A DNA stretch of 64,000 nt from Ascoidea tarda (nom. inval.) (Eukaryota; Ascomycota; Saccharomycetes; Ascoideales; Ascoideaceae): the NCBI GenBank assembly GCA_030560485.1, contig JAKTTS010000002.1:57537-121536 (forward strand). Direction: 5' to 3'. Positions 9,205 through 19,547 of the stretch are shown here, one piece after another. A program made the position numbers and the translations under genes. How positions within the stretch are numbered: the first letter of the stretch is position 1; every line of letters begins with the position of its first letter. Below the pieces are notes generated by a model, which saw nothing but the letters and a program-made list of their open reading frames with translations, was not told the DNA's origin and did not search any database.

Positions 9205-11610
9205 TCACTTTAAAGACCTTTTTGATTTTTTTTTTGTCTTTTTTGGTACTTTTTTAATATGGAACCAATCAAGAAACTCATCAGGTTTCATTTTGTTCTT
9301 TCTTAATTTCAATATATTGTTTAAAATCAAGTCAAAATCGCCGTCTTTATTTTCAAGCAATAAATCTTTCAATTCCTTTTTATATTGTCTAGTTTCAACA
9401 GCACCTCCTTGAGGATAACATTTTGCAACGTCTGCTATAATTTCACTTGCTGATTTATTGTAATATTAAATTTTGATATAACATGGTAAAGAGTTAATAA
9501 TGGAATTCAGTGTCTGGAGTAGGTGAAAAAACATACCGGTAGGCTCCATGTCTCTAAAATGTTGAAATTCACAGTTATGATCATTGCAATTGCCATCCAA
9601 TTCATTTGGACATAATTCTTTATCACAATCAATTTTATTGGACCATGTAGTCGAGGAGAAATTTTCCATAAAAAGTGGGCTAAATCTATAAGACTTAAGA
9701 CATCTAAGAGATGATTCATATTCAACAAATTTTTCTTTTAAACTTTCCTGATGATAACAAAAAAAAAAAACAACAAATAAGAATCATATGGATATAAAAC
9801 AAGTTATAAAAAAGCCAGAAAAAAAATTATAAAAAATTATAAAAAATTATTATAATATAGAAATCAAGGTAGATATGTCAGTATTGTTAGTAATTTAGAT
9901 AGCGGGAATTTTGAAATTAAAAAACTTTAAAGTACAAACCTTAGAAGAAGTTGTTTGATTACTTATCAATGAATTTGAAGGTGAAGAAAAGAATTGATTG
10001 TTTAAAGTAGGTAATTGATTTTGGTCGCTGGTATCTAGGGTGCCTTGAGATATCTTTGTGATTTCTACATTTTCATGGGGGTCGTCTATTGGTAATAAGA
10101 TTTCCGAGTCGCTATCAGAAGAATCAATTATAATTGGAATAACTTGATCATTTTCATCATTGAAGGAGATACTATTATTGTCATTGGAGTAGATTTTATT
10201 ATCAAGATTATTGGAATAAATTTGAATAGGGTTAATTGAATTGTTAAATTTTTCTATTGAGTGGGGAGTGGCATGATTTGATTGGATGTTAGATTTTAAA
10301 GTATTTGAAATATGGATGTCTGTTGAAATATGATGGATTGGTATATTTTTTTGTTTGATTTTGGTATTTTCTTGTTTGATTTCGGTATCCTTTTGAGTAT
10401 TTTTTTTTAAAAACCTTAATTTCAATTTCTCTTTTAGTTTTAGTTCTAAAAGTTTTCTTTCATCTAAAATGGGTGTAAGAATTGAAGCGTCGGAGGTGAT
10501 TTTTGACGTTGAAAATGACGTCAAGGTTGAAGGTGTTGAAGATGTTGAAGATGTTGAAGATGTTGAAGATGTTGAAGATGTTGAAGATGTTGACGATATT
10601 TTGAGGATATTTTTATTGAGTAGCAATTGTTTTAAAATTGGCAAGTTTTGGTCTAAATTATTTTTAGTTTCATCGAGATTTTGCTTTAAAGACACTAAAC
10701 TATCCATTTTTTTTGATAGGAGTAATCTTTCGTTTAATAGAGATTTAGTCAAGTTGTTGATCAATTTCTTGGATAGGTTTATTTCAATTAGTTTTTGATT
10801 ATAGGAGACTTGGGCAAGGTTATATTGGGATTGAAAGTCATCAATTTTGGAGTTGATTTGATTCGTTGTCAAGTCAATGTTGCTATCATCGTTGTGGTTA
10901 GTGGCGGCAGTGGCGGCAGTGGCAGCAGTGACGGGAATAGGAGGATAGGTTTTCGAGCTTTCTAGGAGCTGAATTGACATTTTGAGTTTTTGAATTTCCA
11001 ACTCCTTTTCCTTTAGTTGAGATAAGCTCTTTTCGCTATCGTCGTTCAGTTTATTCAGATAGATAGTGTCATGGTTATTGATATGAGTGTCAGGGTCTTC
11101 GTAGTCGGAGTTAAAATCGGAATCGGACAAGTCGATAACCAAGTTCTGTAGCCAGTTTTCGTTGCCCAAAATTTGGCGAGGCTTTTTGTTGACCTTCGTT
11201 TTGTTGACCTTTTGTATTGTGGCCGAATTATGGTTTGAAATGATGCTTGTTTGGGGTATAGGATCATTCCGCTCTAGCGTTGGGGAATTGTTGACTGGGA
11301 TTTGAATTTGTTGAGCAACGCTGGGACCACTCAGATCAGTGAGAGGTGGGATTTGCAAGCTGGTGTCGGGCAGAGACAAATCGGGCTCGCTGAAGAGCTC
11401 GTCTAGCAGGCCTGGAGCATCCAAGGGCAAGTTGAGCTTTTGGAAGCAGTAGTAGAGAGATTTCTGATGGGACAAGTCGAGGAACTGGAGGAGCTGGTTG
11501 TAGTTGTAGCCCAAGAGGTGGAGGTCGAGCACAGCTTCGTAGACCGGATGCTTTATCTGGCGCCTCTTCTTGTAAAGAACGTAGTAGGGGTTGGTGGCCA
11601 TGGGTGGCAT
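9205..11610 (-). CDS. ZFC3H1/Red1-type zinc-finger protein, three exons
   Basis: Exons are 11610-9940, 9747-9537 and 9449-9205 (minus strand), giving 708 aa. Exon 2 encodes a compact zinc finger, DCDKELCPNELDGNCNDHNC followed by EFQHFRDM (Cx(8)Cx(5)Cx(3)H overall with a preceding Cys). This matches the small C3H1-like finger of ZFC3H1/Red1, the scaffold linking the Mtr4 helicase to nuclear-exosome RNA decay. The first 90 residues are ordered (NPYYVLYKKRRQIKHPVYEA). A predicted coiled coil (KSLSQLKEKELEIQKLKMSI) and a Ser/Thr run follow. Exon 3 ends in a lysine-rich tail. The frame extends upstream to 11658 only from a TTG, so the first ATG (11610) is taken. A TATATAAGG lies at 11683-11691. 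Splice phases fit exactly (0 and 1) and exon 3 reaches a stop. S. cerevisiae has no obvious counterpart. Function is inferred from the finger alone. Confidence 0.75.
9450..9536 (-). other. Intron 2 of the zinc-finger gene
   Basis: 87 bases, donor GTATGT, branch-like TATTAAC, acceptor ATCAG, which is the first AG after the branch. Splicing joins a Thr codon plus G to CA, making Ala, and opens an 81-residue last exon. Confidence 0.8.
9748..9939 (-). other. Intron 1 of the zinc-finger gene
   Basis: 192 bases. Donor GTTTGT directly after an AAG codon; perfect branch site TACTAAC (complement of 9886-9892); acceptor CAG at 9750-9748. From branch site to acceptor, about 139 bases, there is no AG dinucleotide, so the acceptor is the first AG. 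Joining restores the frame into the zinc-finger exon. Confidence 0.8.
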
Positions 11611-11997
11611 CGTGATGCCGGTGCTTCTGCTGCCTGTGCTTCTTCTGCTGGAGGGCAAGGAAGGAAGAGCTAAGCGCCGACACCTTATATAGAAGCACCC
11701 GAGTCAGGTGCGCAGCACGTGCGTCGTCCGCGGCTCGGAAGCAGCTGTTGGAGCAGCTTCTGGTGCCTCTGTTCTGGTTCTGGTTCTGTTCTGTGCTGCG
11801 TTCGTTCTGCTCCCGCCCTGCTCCCGTCCGGCTGGCCCTCGCTATATATACCCTCAGCAAGTGCCTTTAGGTTTGAAAGCTCCTGTTCTCTCAGGTTGGC
11901 CATTCTCGACTTGTTATCTTTATGCCACTCCAGCTGCTTTGCTACTCCTAATAACTGTCTGTCTTGCTCTTGCCCATTCTGCTTCTTCTGTTTCGAC
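11611..11997. promoter_or_regulatory. Divergent promoter, zinc-finger gene / OSH gene
   Basis: 387 bases between two ATGs facing away from each other. Each side has a TATA box: TATATAAGG on the minus strand (11683-11691) and TATATATA on the plus strand (11843-11850). The centre is GC-rich. The open frames crossing it carry no family signal and start without ATG, so I treat them as untranslated. Confidence 0.6.
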
Positions 11998-13518
11998 ATG
12001 ATTTCGATATTCACCTCAGCGTTATCTGCCTCTCCTTCCACACCTAATGCCAATCTCACCACCAAGTCTTCCTCTGCTGATTCCCAGCCTCCCTCCACTT
12101 CCACTTCCTCTTCCGACCCCAATTCTGCTGCTGCTGACGGTATAGACAATGTTGACGATATCGACGAAGTCGATGACCAAGGCCAGTCGATATTGATGGG
12201 CATAATCTCACAACTAAGGCCAGGCTGCGACTTGTCTAGAATCACCTTGCCCACCTTCATACTCGAGAGAAAGTCAATGCTAGAAAGAATCACCAACCAG
12301 CTCCAACAGCCCGATATCCTACTCAAAGCAAACTCCACCCAAGATCCAACTGAACGATTTCTACTCGTCTTGAAATGGTACCTCTCCTCCTGGTTCATCG
12401 CTCCCAAGGCTGTTAAAAAACCTCTAAATCCAGTCTTGGGCGAGTATTTTACCTCCTACTGGAATCTATCAAATGGCCACTCTGCCTACTACATATCCGA
12501 ACAAACCTCCCATCATCCTCCAAAATCTTCCTATTTCTACATGATTCCCGAATCCAACATCAGAGTAGATGGCACCGTAATACCAAAATCAAAGTTCTTA
12601 GGTAACTCGACTGCTGCCATGATGGAGGGCTTGTCTATCCTAAGATTCCTCGACATCAAAACAAACATCAATGTCAGCACCAATCCTCAAGGAAATGAAA
12701 TCCCATTGCAAAACAAAATTGACGAAGATCCAAATCCCAACAAATCCGCCCAAGTCGACTACGAATACTACACTCTCACACAACCAAACATGTACGCCAG
12801 AGGTTTGCTATTTGGCAAATTAAAACTAGAATTGGGTGACCATATGATCGTAAAATGCCCCTCTTCAAATCTCGTAGCAGACATTGAATTCAAAACCAAA
12901 GGCTTCATCTCCGGAACTTACGATTCAATTCAAGGCTACGTCAAAAACCTCTCAACAAACACAAACCTATTCGAGCTATCCGGCAAATGGAATGACCAAA
13001 TCTTCATTAAAAACCTATCTCCCTCTCTCAATCTCTCCTCTCCTTCCGTAAACGAGCTATTCTTTGACGTCCACTCCTCTGTTCTCTGTCCTCCTCTAGT
13101 AAGGCCCCTATCTGACCAAGGCGAATTCGAATCAAAAAAACTATGGAACAAAGTAATCATCGCTCTAAACAAAAGAAACCACGAGCTAGCTACCAACGAA
13201 AAATTCAAAATCGAAGACAACCAAAGACTATTAGCTAAAAAGAGAATCCAAGATGGCGTCGAATTTCATCCAAAACTATTCAAAAAGAATCCAAACTACA
13301 ATCCAACCGACACTTCTGCCAGTTCACTCTCTTCAACAACAGACTTGAATCTCTCAGATCCTTTGGAATTTATATTATACAAAAATATCCCAATCAACGA
13401 CACTCCAGAAAATAAAATCAAGGCTATTTTATCAGTAGCTCCAATTCTACCAGGCCAGTCTTTTACCCCTGAGTTTGAAATTCCTACTTATAAAAAATCT
13501 CAATTGAGTCAAAGTTAA
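11998..13518 (+). CDS. OSH6: Oxysterol-binding-protein homologue, Osh6/Osh7 type
   Basis: 506 aa from the first ATG of a longer open frame. It consists of a bare ORD domain after a short Ser/Asp-rich N-terminus, without PH or ankyrin domains, as in Osh6/7. Recognisable blocks: ISQLRPGCDLSRITLPTFIL (about 70-89), IAPKAVKKPLNPVLGEYF, the signature EQTSHHPP (168-175) whose His pair binds PI4P phosphate, YARGLLFGKLKLELGDHM, and near the C-terminus KKRIQDGVEFHPKLF and APILPGQSF. Osh6/7 exchange phosphatidylserine for PI4P between ER and plasma membrane. The LPTFILE segment is the one that fits the phosphatidylserine head group. No CTG codon is used in the whole gene. Confidence 0.93.
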   Translation: MISIFTSALSASPSTPNANLTTKSSSADSQPPSTSTSSSDPNSAAADGIDNVDDIDEVDDQGQSILMGIISQLRPGCDLSRITLPTFILERKSMLERITNQLQQPDILLKANSTQDPTERFLLVLKWYLSSWFIAPKAVKKPLNPVLGEYFTSYWNLSNGHSAYYISEQTSHHPPKSSYFYMIPESNIRVDGTVIPKSKFLGNSTAAMMEGLSILRFLDIKTNINVSTNPQGNEIPLQNKIDEDPNPNKSAQVDYEYYTLTQPNMYARGLLFGKLKLELGDHMIVKCPSSNLVADIEFKTKGFISGTYDSIQGYVKNLSTNTNLFELSGKWNDQIFIKNLSPSLNLSSPSVNELFFDVHSSVLCPPLVRPLSDQGEFESKKLWNKVIIALNKRNHELATNEKFKIEDNQRLLAKKRIQDGVEFHPKLFKKNPNYNPTDTSASSLSSTTDLNLSDPLEFILYKNIPINDTPENKIKAILSVAPILPGQSFTPEFEIPTYKKSQLSQS

Positions 13519-14099
13519 TAAGATTAATCTAATTGATTTCATCTACCTCACCAATTCCATTTAAGATCGAATCCGCACTCACCTACTTTGCTCAGCTCAT
13601 TGATATATTCATTCACGTTGATCCCATTTTTTCTACTCAATCATAATTAATATTTTAATATTTTCAATACTATTCAATCTTAATCTTTTATTTTGATTTT
13701 TACTCCCTCATTTTATCTCTCTTTTATATACAACTTTCGTTTTTCTTTTTTCTTTTTTCTTTGGTTTTTAGTTTTTGTTTTTGTTTTCTTTTGTTTTGTT
13801 TTTGTTCTTACTTGACCTTTATAACTAAATTTTTGATCTTGAATTTCTTAGATTTTAATCTTTTATTTATACATTTATCTTTACATTTAAACTGGTTTTT
13901 ATTCACATATTTTCAACTCAATACTATCACAGATACTTTTACTCACTTTACCAAAAAAAAAAATTGAAATAAAAACCTTTATACTTTACTTTTAAATATA
14001 AAACGTATATATATATTGAATCAAAAAAGAGAAAAAAAAATCTATAAATCAAATTTTAGTTCGTATAAATTGACCATTGTCTTGTGTATTTCTCATTGT
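13519..14099. other. Convergent 3' intergenic region
   Basis: T-rich then A-rich spacer between the OSH gene (+) and AGX1 (-). Includes TTTTCTTTTTTC and GTTTTTGTTTTTG runs. No gene seen. Confidence 0.6.
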
Positions 14100-15245
14100 T
14101 CATTTGGAGTAACCCAATTCACTCAAAGTCTCTTTGATGGCATTGAAAACAAGCTCAACATCGTCTCTTTCAACCACAGAAACTCCCATGTGTCCAATTC
14201 TAAAATATGTCCCAACAATATCCTTGTGGATTCCACCAGCCAAAACAATGCCTTTTTTGTAAATCGACGATAAAAATAAACTACCATCAATACCTTTTGG
14301 AAAGTAGGCTGCAGTTAATCCATTGGCACCGACGTTCTCCTTCGACACCAATTCTAATCCCAAATCTTTCAAACTAGATTTAAGAAAAATTGATGAACTA
14401 ATGTGTTTAGCATATCTTTGATCTAAATCCTTCGATAAAATTTCATTTAATGAGGTGTTTAATGCATTGATCAATTGACAAGAAGGAGTAGCAAAATATG
14501 AAGGCTTATTGTTTTCATAGTTTTGCATAATTGGATGCCATCTTTTTAATGAAGCAAAAAAGGTGCTTGAGGTTGGTCTGTTTAAAGCAGTTTTAACCGC
14601 TCTTTCCGATGCAAACAAAATGCATAATCCTGGTGGAACCCCAATTGCCTTTTGAGAAGCAGTCAAAACAAAATCCAATCCCCAGTTATCAAATTGAATA
14701 TCTTCAACAGCAACAGAACAAACACCATCAACAATAATCAAAGTTTCAGGAGAGACTCTTTTAACAACTTTGGAAATTTCTTCCAAATTGGAGACAACGG
14801 CAGTTGAGGTATCGACATGGGTGATGGTTAAAATTTTATAACTCTTTGAAGCTAACTGCTTTTCAATCAAGTCGTATGAAACCACACCACCCAATGGAGC
14901 AACCAATTTATCAACTTTGGCACCATAAGTTGTTAAACAATCGGCAAAAGAATCGGAAAAAAAACCAGTGGAAAGTAATAAAGCATTTTCATTTGGTTGA
15001 ATCAAGTTCGAAGCAACGATATCCCAGCCTAAAGTACCAGAACCAGATAAAACATAGGCTTGATCATTTGAATTTGTTGATTTCAATAATTTTCTAAGGT
15101 TTTGCAAAACACTTTGGAAAATTCCAATAAAGGGTTGATGGGTATGAGATAAAGATGGAGAAGCGTTGGCTAGTAAAACTTTGTCGGAAACCTCGATGGA
15201 TCCTGGAATCATCAAAAGGTTGTGGTCAGCTTGGTGAAAAGACAT
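14100..15245 (-). CDS. AGX1: Alanine:glyoxylate aminotransferase
   Basis: 381 aa, the usual length for the family. This PLP-dependent class V aminotransferase turns glyoxylate plus alanine into glycine plus pyruvate, one of the yeast glycine routes. The protein starts MSFHQADHNLLMIPGSIEVS. LSGSGTLGWDIVASNL binds the cofactor phosphate, IIVDGVCSVAVEDIQFDNW carries the Asp that pairs with the pyridine, and ASQKAIGVPPG holds the Schiff-base lysine (Lys199). The C-terminal FRIGHMG block is present. There is no C-terminal SKL-type peroxisomal signal (it ends LGYSK) and no clear targeting peptide. First of three minus-strand genes in tandem. Confidence 0.93.
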   Translation of the reverse strand: MSFHQADHNLLMIPGSIEVSDKVLLANASPSLSHTHQPFIGIFQSVLQNLRKLLKSTNSNDQAYVLSGSGTLGWDIVASNLIQPNENALLLSTGFFSDSFADCLTTYGAKVDKLVAPLGGVVSYDLIEKQLASKSYKILTITHVDTSTAVVSNLEEISKVVKRVSPETLIIVDGVCSVAVEDIQFDNWGLDFVLTASQKAIGVPPGLCILFASERAVKTALNRPTSSTFFASLKRWHPIMQNYENNKPSYFATPSCQLINALNTSLNEILSKDLDQRYAKHISSSIFLKSSLKDLGLELVSKENVGANGLTAAYFPKGIDGSLFLSSIYKKGIVLAGGIHKDIVGTYFRIGHMGVSVVERDDVELVFNAIKETLSELGYSK

Positions 15246-15606
15246 GGCGGCAGATGCAATAGATAATAGAAGGATAGTAGAAGGATAATAGAATAATAAA
15301 CTAGAACAATAAACTAGAACAATAAATTCGTCAATTGGTGAATGAAAAAAAATAGCAATTTAGACTGAAAAAAAGAGCAAAGTTTATTTAAATTGAAAAC
15401 GAAAAACCAAGCACTGAGGCATTAGTCAGAAATTTTTGCACGTTTTCGATTCATCAACTTTTCACCAGATCTGGCAAAAAAATTCCAATCCACACATCTG
15501 GAAATATGCGCATGTACTGTTTTGTGCATGTAAATATGTACACAAATTTCGCATGCCTTAGCCTGCGTGGACTAACTTTATCCACATCAATCGACAGTTG
15601 ACCCGT
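15246..15606. promoter_or_regulatory. AGX1 upstream region
   Basis: 361 bases between AGX1 and the DNAJC9-like gene, both on the minus strand. Carries several GCATGT/GTGCAT motifs (15510-15560) but no recognisable named site and no gene. Confidence 0.4.
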
Positions 15607-16437
15607 CTATTTGGTGCTAACTTTTCGGTTTTTTCTGCTTCTTTTGTTTCTTTTGGGGTGTTTCACGTATTTGGCCTCCAATTTGCTGATGAGACTGTCG
15701 AGTCGGTTGCTTTGTCTTGCCATGATTATCTGTTTCAAGTCATCTTCCCCCTCAATTTTTCTTTTTTTGTTGTTGGTTTGGTCCTTTTGTTTCAATTTCT
15801 CCATCAATTCCTCAGCTTGTTTGGCTTCCTTTCCCATTTGTCTTAGTTTGTGTCTAATTCTAGACTTTCTTGTTTTTTTGTACTTGTCAAATCCGGTTAT
15901 AGATTCGTCATCTTTGCTGATTTCCTCGTTTTCTATCATCTCAGAGACCAAATTAAAGATCCTCTCTTCTTCGTTTTTGCTAAATTCTAGATGTGGGATG
16001 TTTTCAAATAAATCTAGAAAATTCCCCTTTAAATACAAAAATTCCTTCAATATATCTTGTCTCTCTTCATCTGAATTTTGGTAATTTTTCTTGTCCTTTT
16101 CTATTAGCTCTTCAGTTATTTTCTCACCCTTGACGACATCAAAATAATCTTTCCAATTGAACTCGGAATCGTCTTCCAATCTATCAAATTCAAAATCTTT
16201 ATATTCATCATAATGTTTCTTTCGGCCATCATCCTGCAAAACATAATAGGCAAAGGAGATTTTCTCAAATTGAATCTTGCTTTCCTCTTTCACCTCATCA
16301 GATCCATTCACCACTTTGTCAGGGTGATATTTCAAACATAATTTCCTGTATTGCTTTTTGATCTCTATGGGAGAGCTATCTTTAGAAGTCTCAAGAGTCT
16401 CATATGGATCTAGGTTGGGGAATGGAATCGAAGACAT
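15607..16437 (-). CDS. J-domain protein of the DNAJC9 type
   Basis: 276 aa. The N-terminal J domain begins DPYETLETSKDSSPIEIKKQ, has the HPD tripeptide at 38-40 that activates Hsp70, and includes ISFAYYVLQDDGRKKHYDEY. After it come DYFDVVKGEKITEELIEKDK, ILKEFLYLKGNFLDLFENI, a basic helical stretch (KLRQMGKEAKQAEELMEKLK) and LISKLEAKYVKH. This order and the end near EAKY match human DNAJC9, a co-chaperone that also binds histones H3-H4 and recruits Hsp70 to them. The Lys/Arg-rich C-terminus suggests nuclear location. Two MCB elements lie just upstream, which suits an S-phase histone chaperone. Confidence 0.85.
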   Translation of the reverse strand: MSSIPFPNLDPYETLETSKDSSPIEIKKQYRKLCLKYHPDKVVNGSDEVKEESKIQFEKISFAYYVLQDDGRKKHYDEYKDFEFDRLEDDSEFNWKDYFDVVKGEKITEELIEKDKKNYQNSDEERQDILKEFLYLKGNFLDLFENIPHLEFSKNEEERIFNLVSEMIENEEISKDDESITGFDKYKKTRKSRIRHKLRQMGKEAKQAEELMEKLKQKDQTNNKKRKIEGEDDLKQIIMARQSNRLDSLISKLEAKYVKHPKRNKRSRKNRKVSTK

Positions 16438-16549
16438 TGTATTACTTTGTTGTGATATTGTTAAGTTGTGATAGATTGCACCTGTTTGTATTCTTTCTCA
16501 CTTAAATAGCAGTCCATTCACATGTCCTCTTTTCTGAACTGAAAAACAA

Positions 16550-16584
16550 ACGCGTTTTTTCTCAAAGCGGAGCGTTTCACGCGT
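16550..16584. promoter_or_regulatory. Two MCB elements upstream of the DNAJC9-like gene
   Basis: ACGCGT at 16550-16555 and 16579-16584, 113 and 142 bases upstream of the ATG at 16437. ACGCGT is the core bound by MBF for G1/S expression. The only other gene flanking this 319-base space ends there, so the sites belong to the DNAJC9-like promoter. Confidence 0.6.
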
Positions 16585-16756
16585 TCCCATTTATCTTGTT
16601 ATGAATAAATTTGTCTGTGATTTGTTTCAAAGATTACAATAAAACAACGAGACTTGTATTCTTATTGTCAGTTATCTAATGTTTTTATATAGTCTTAATG
16701 GTCTATACATCTATAAATTCATAACCCGCTAAACTTATGAACTTATAAACTAATTT

Positions 16757-18445
16757 TCATCCTAGTATCTTTGGCAAACGACGCTTTGGACCTTTGGTTC
16801 GAGATTTGTTAGGGTGTGTTAATTTCTTTTCAGTAGATAATTCAGATGAATCGAATGTCTTAGATCGTGGTGGCATTGACACCGGTTGAGAATTTATAAG
16901 ATCATTTTTCGGTTCATTAATCGAAAGATTTTCACTTTGTAAAGAAGGTTGAGATTTTGAAAAGGTTGAATTGGAACCAACCATAAATGGCAATCTAACT
17001 GGTCCTTGTTGGGACATTGGTAGAGCAATTATTTTCTTTTTTGTTTCAAATTTTATTTTGTTATTATTGTTATTATTAATATTGTTCTTGTCATAATTTT
17101 TTAGCTCTTCTAGTTCTTCTTTGGAAATTTTAAAACCACTGGATGAATTGGAATTATTTTCAAGTTTGGGGATTAAAGGCTTGAATGATTTTTTGTTTAA
17201 AAAGTTGGAGTTTTTTTCAATGTCAAGATCTTTAATAAATTTATTTGGATTTGAATTTGAAATCATACTGATAGATGAATATCTTTTAAATTTATTTGAA
17301 ACATTATTCTTTAAATCGAAAGGTTTTTTTTCAAATGAATTTCTTCTAATAATAATATTTTTGCTGGAATTTATTGAATTTTCATTTTTTTTAAATAAAT
17401 CTGGCTTGGGTTTGACTAAGGGTTTATTCAGTAAATTAATTGGGGGTTTAATTTTAATTTGAGGTCTACTTTTAATCAATGGTTTTGAATTAATAAAAAT
17501 ATTGTCTTCATTACTATTTTTATTGTTATCATTATCATTATAATTCTCGTCATCACTATCCATATTACTGAAAGGATTATAATCATCATCATCATCATCA
17601 TCATCATCATAATTATTCTTTTGTTGTTTTTTATCAACCTTATTGATTGGGTCTTTTAATATTAGTTTTGGTTTAGCCTTGATCATAATCTTTGGCTTTA
17701 ACTTTATAATAGGTTTTTGAAGAGATTTTTCACTGACAAAGATTTTATTTTGTTCAAATGGGTTGTATTCATCTTCGATATCTATATCATTCTGGATATC
17801 ATCTTTGATAATATCATCAATTTTTTTCAATTGTGGTTTCGGTTTAATTATTGGTTTTGGTTTAATTATTGGTTTTGGCGTTGGCGTTGGCGTTGGCTTT
17901 GGTTTTATATCAGGAACCCTGGTCATTTTAATCTCCGTAACAATTTTATTTGGATTTGACTGCAAATTTTTCATATTTTCAGAGGAAAATAGTGATTCTC
18001 TTAATTTAACATACTCTTGTATTTTAGCACTGTCGTTATTAATCCCATCGTCAGTAATTTTGGTTTCTATACCTGTTTTCAAATGTAGATGTGAACTGCC
18101 CCTGTCATTGTTGCCTGAGGGAAAATCAATAGTTGATCTCTTTAAGATCACTGCTGGCTTTGGTTTGGGTTTTAGTATTAACCTAGGTTTGGGTTTGATC
18201 TCAGGTTTGGCTCCCTTTACTCCCAACTCTCTTAACTTATCCAGTTGCTTCGACTCGTTCGGCTCATTCAACTCTTCTTCTGTTTTCCTGGCAATGTCGC
18301 TGTTTGTTCTCAAAGAGTCTCTTCGCTTAAGCAAAAGAGCTGGTTTCTTCTTAGGAATGGGTTTTGGCCTGGAAATGGAGCTCACACTGGTGTTCTGGGA
18401 AAAGTGCAGACTGGGGACTGGGGACCTGGAAACAGAAGCTGTCAT
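16757..18445 (-). CDS. BSP1: Bsp1/Aim21-like actin-patch adaptor with capping-protein-interaction motif
   Basis: 562 aa, largely disordered, with many KPKP-type Pro/Lys repeats (PKPIPKKKPALLLKRR; KPKPKPAVILK; KPKIMIKAKPKLILK), an eight-Asp run and Asn runs. The C-terminus contains LTHPNKSRTKGPKRRLP, which fits the capping-protein-interaction (CPI) consensus found at the end of yeast Bsp1 and in Aim21. Bsp1 links capping protein and synaptojanin-type phosphatases to cortical actin patches and the contractile ring. There is no catalytic domain. The Lys-Pro motif repeated through the chain may bind SH3 domains. Bsp1 and Aim21 cannot be fully separated by eye, and the C-terminal LTHPN form favours Bsp1. 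Starts at the only good ATG. Confidence 0.65.
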   Translation of the reverse strand: MTASVSRSPVPSLHFSQNTSVSSISRPKPIPKKKPALLLKRRDSLRTNSDIARKTEEELNEPNESKQLDKLRELGVKGAKPEIKPKPRLILKPKPKPAVILKRSTIDFPSGNNDRGSSHLHLKTGIETKITDDGINNDSAKIQEYVKLRESLFSSENMKNLQSNPNKIVTEIKMTRVPDIKPKPTPTPTPKPIIKPKPIIKPKPQLKKIDDIIKDDIQNDIDIEDEYNPFEQNKIFVSEKSLQKPIIKLKPKIMIKAKPKLILKDPINKVDKKQQKNNYDDDDDDDDDYNPFSNMDSDDENYNDNDNNKNSNEDNIFINSKPLIKSRPQIKIKPPINLLNKPLVKPKPDLFKKNENSINSSKNIIIRRNSFEKKPFDLKNNVSNKFKRYSSISMISNSNPNKFIKDLDIEKNSNFLNKKSFKPLIPKLENNSNSSSGFKISKEELEELKNYDKNNINNNNNNKIKFETKKKIIALPMSQQGPVRLPFMVGSNSTFSKSQPSLQSENLSINEPKNDLINSQPVSMPPRSKTFDSSELSTEKKLTHPNKSRTKGPKRRLPKILG

Positions 18446-19547
18446 GGCGCTGTGTCTGCTCTAGTTTGTGGAACTGTGTGTGAAGCTGTGTGTGAAGCTG
18501 TGTCTGCTTCTGCTGGTGCTTCTTCCGGTGCTTCTTCTCTAGGTGTTTACTCACAGGACTTGCCCGATCGGGTCTGAAGCAGGAGCCTTGCTGCGAATGT
18601 GGGTCTTGAAGGCTGTCCTTAAAGGCCGGTTTTAAAACGTGGTGCTATGCTGAGCCGTAAAGATTGGTCTTAAAGCTCTGCTGCTAAATCTGTATGATTG
18701 GAACATGAAAACAGTGCTTCCAGAAGTGATGCTGAACACAGGCTCGCTGGAGTCAGGATTGTCGTTTTTTTTGCTGTTTTGATTCGGGACAGGTGTCTAT
18801 GACCCATTCCTGAAACAGCTTTTTTGCTGTCCCAATTAAGCAGCTGCTCTTGCTCTGACAAAACTGGAATCAACGCCAAACACAACTCCTCTAATTCCAG
18901 ACACATTTTCTCCTGTGTTTTGATCGCTGACGTTAAATATACAAACATCTATTGCCAATTTCAGTTCCAAAAATGGTCCAACGAGTGAGTTTGTCTGGCT
19001 ATCAAATATTTGATATTTGCAAATTTTGCGGAAACAAACACTAAAACTGGAATATCCTGAAATCAGATGAACAAATTTACTTTAAACAAAAAATTGAAGT
19101 GAAATATTCAAAAATTCAAAAATTCAAAAAAATAAAAACATAAAAAACACAAAAAACATAAAAAATAATAGGAAAAACCCAACCTGATTTGAACAAGGTG
19201 CATTGCCTATAATATTCGACCAACTCGAGAAATTAGCACAATTTATGCAATTTACTTTGCCAATTCATTCAATTTGATTTTGTCTCAATTTGATTTTTTT
19301 TTTCTTATTTTCTGTTATTTAGATTTTTAATAACGACATCGTTTCTGTCACCACAAGAAACTTTTATTGTGTTAATACTTAAAATCTCGCAGAATGTGGA
19401 TTCTACCCTATTATTTCTCTTAATCTCCTTTAATAGTTAATCAGAAACAATATAATAATATCAACAACATATAAAAAAATATGAATCAACATTTAAATCA
19501 CCATGTGCCCGTTATTTTGGTGTGAGAGTAATTTCAACTGCCTTTGA

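Noticed and set aside
18670-18948. 92-codon minus-strand ORF (MFVYLTSAIKTQEK)
   Set aside because: Starts at ATG but no similarity, and it lies in a mixed-composition patch where chance ORFs are expected.
19185-19260. tRNA-like segment on the minus strand with a TTCAAAT loop and GAGTTGGT
   Set aside because: The D-arm and acceptor stem do not pair and the B-box is imperfect; at most a degenerate remnant.
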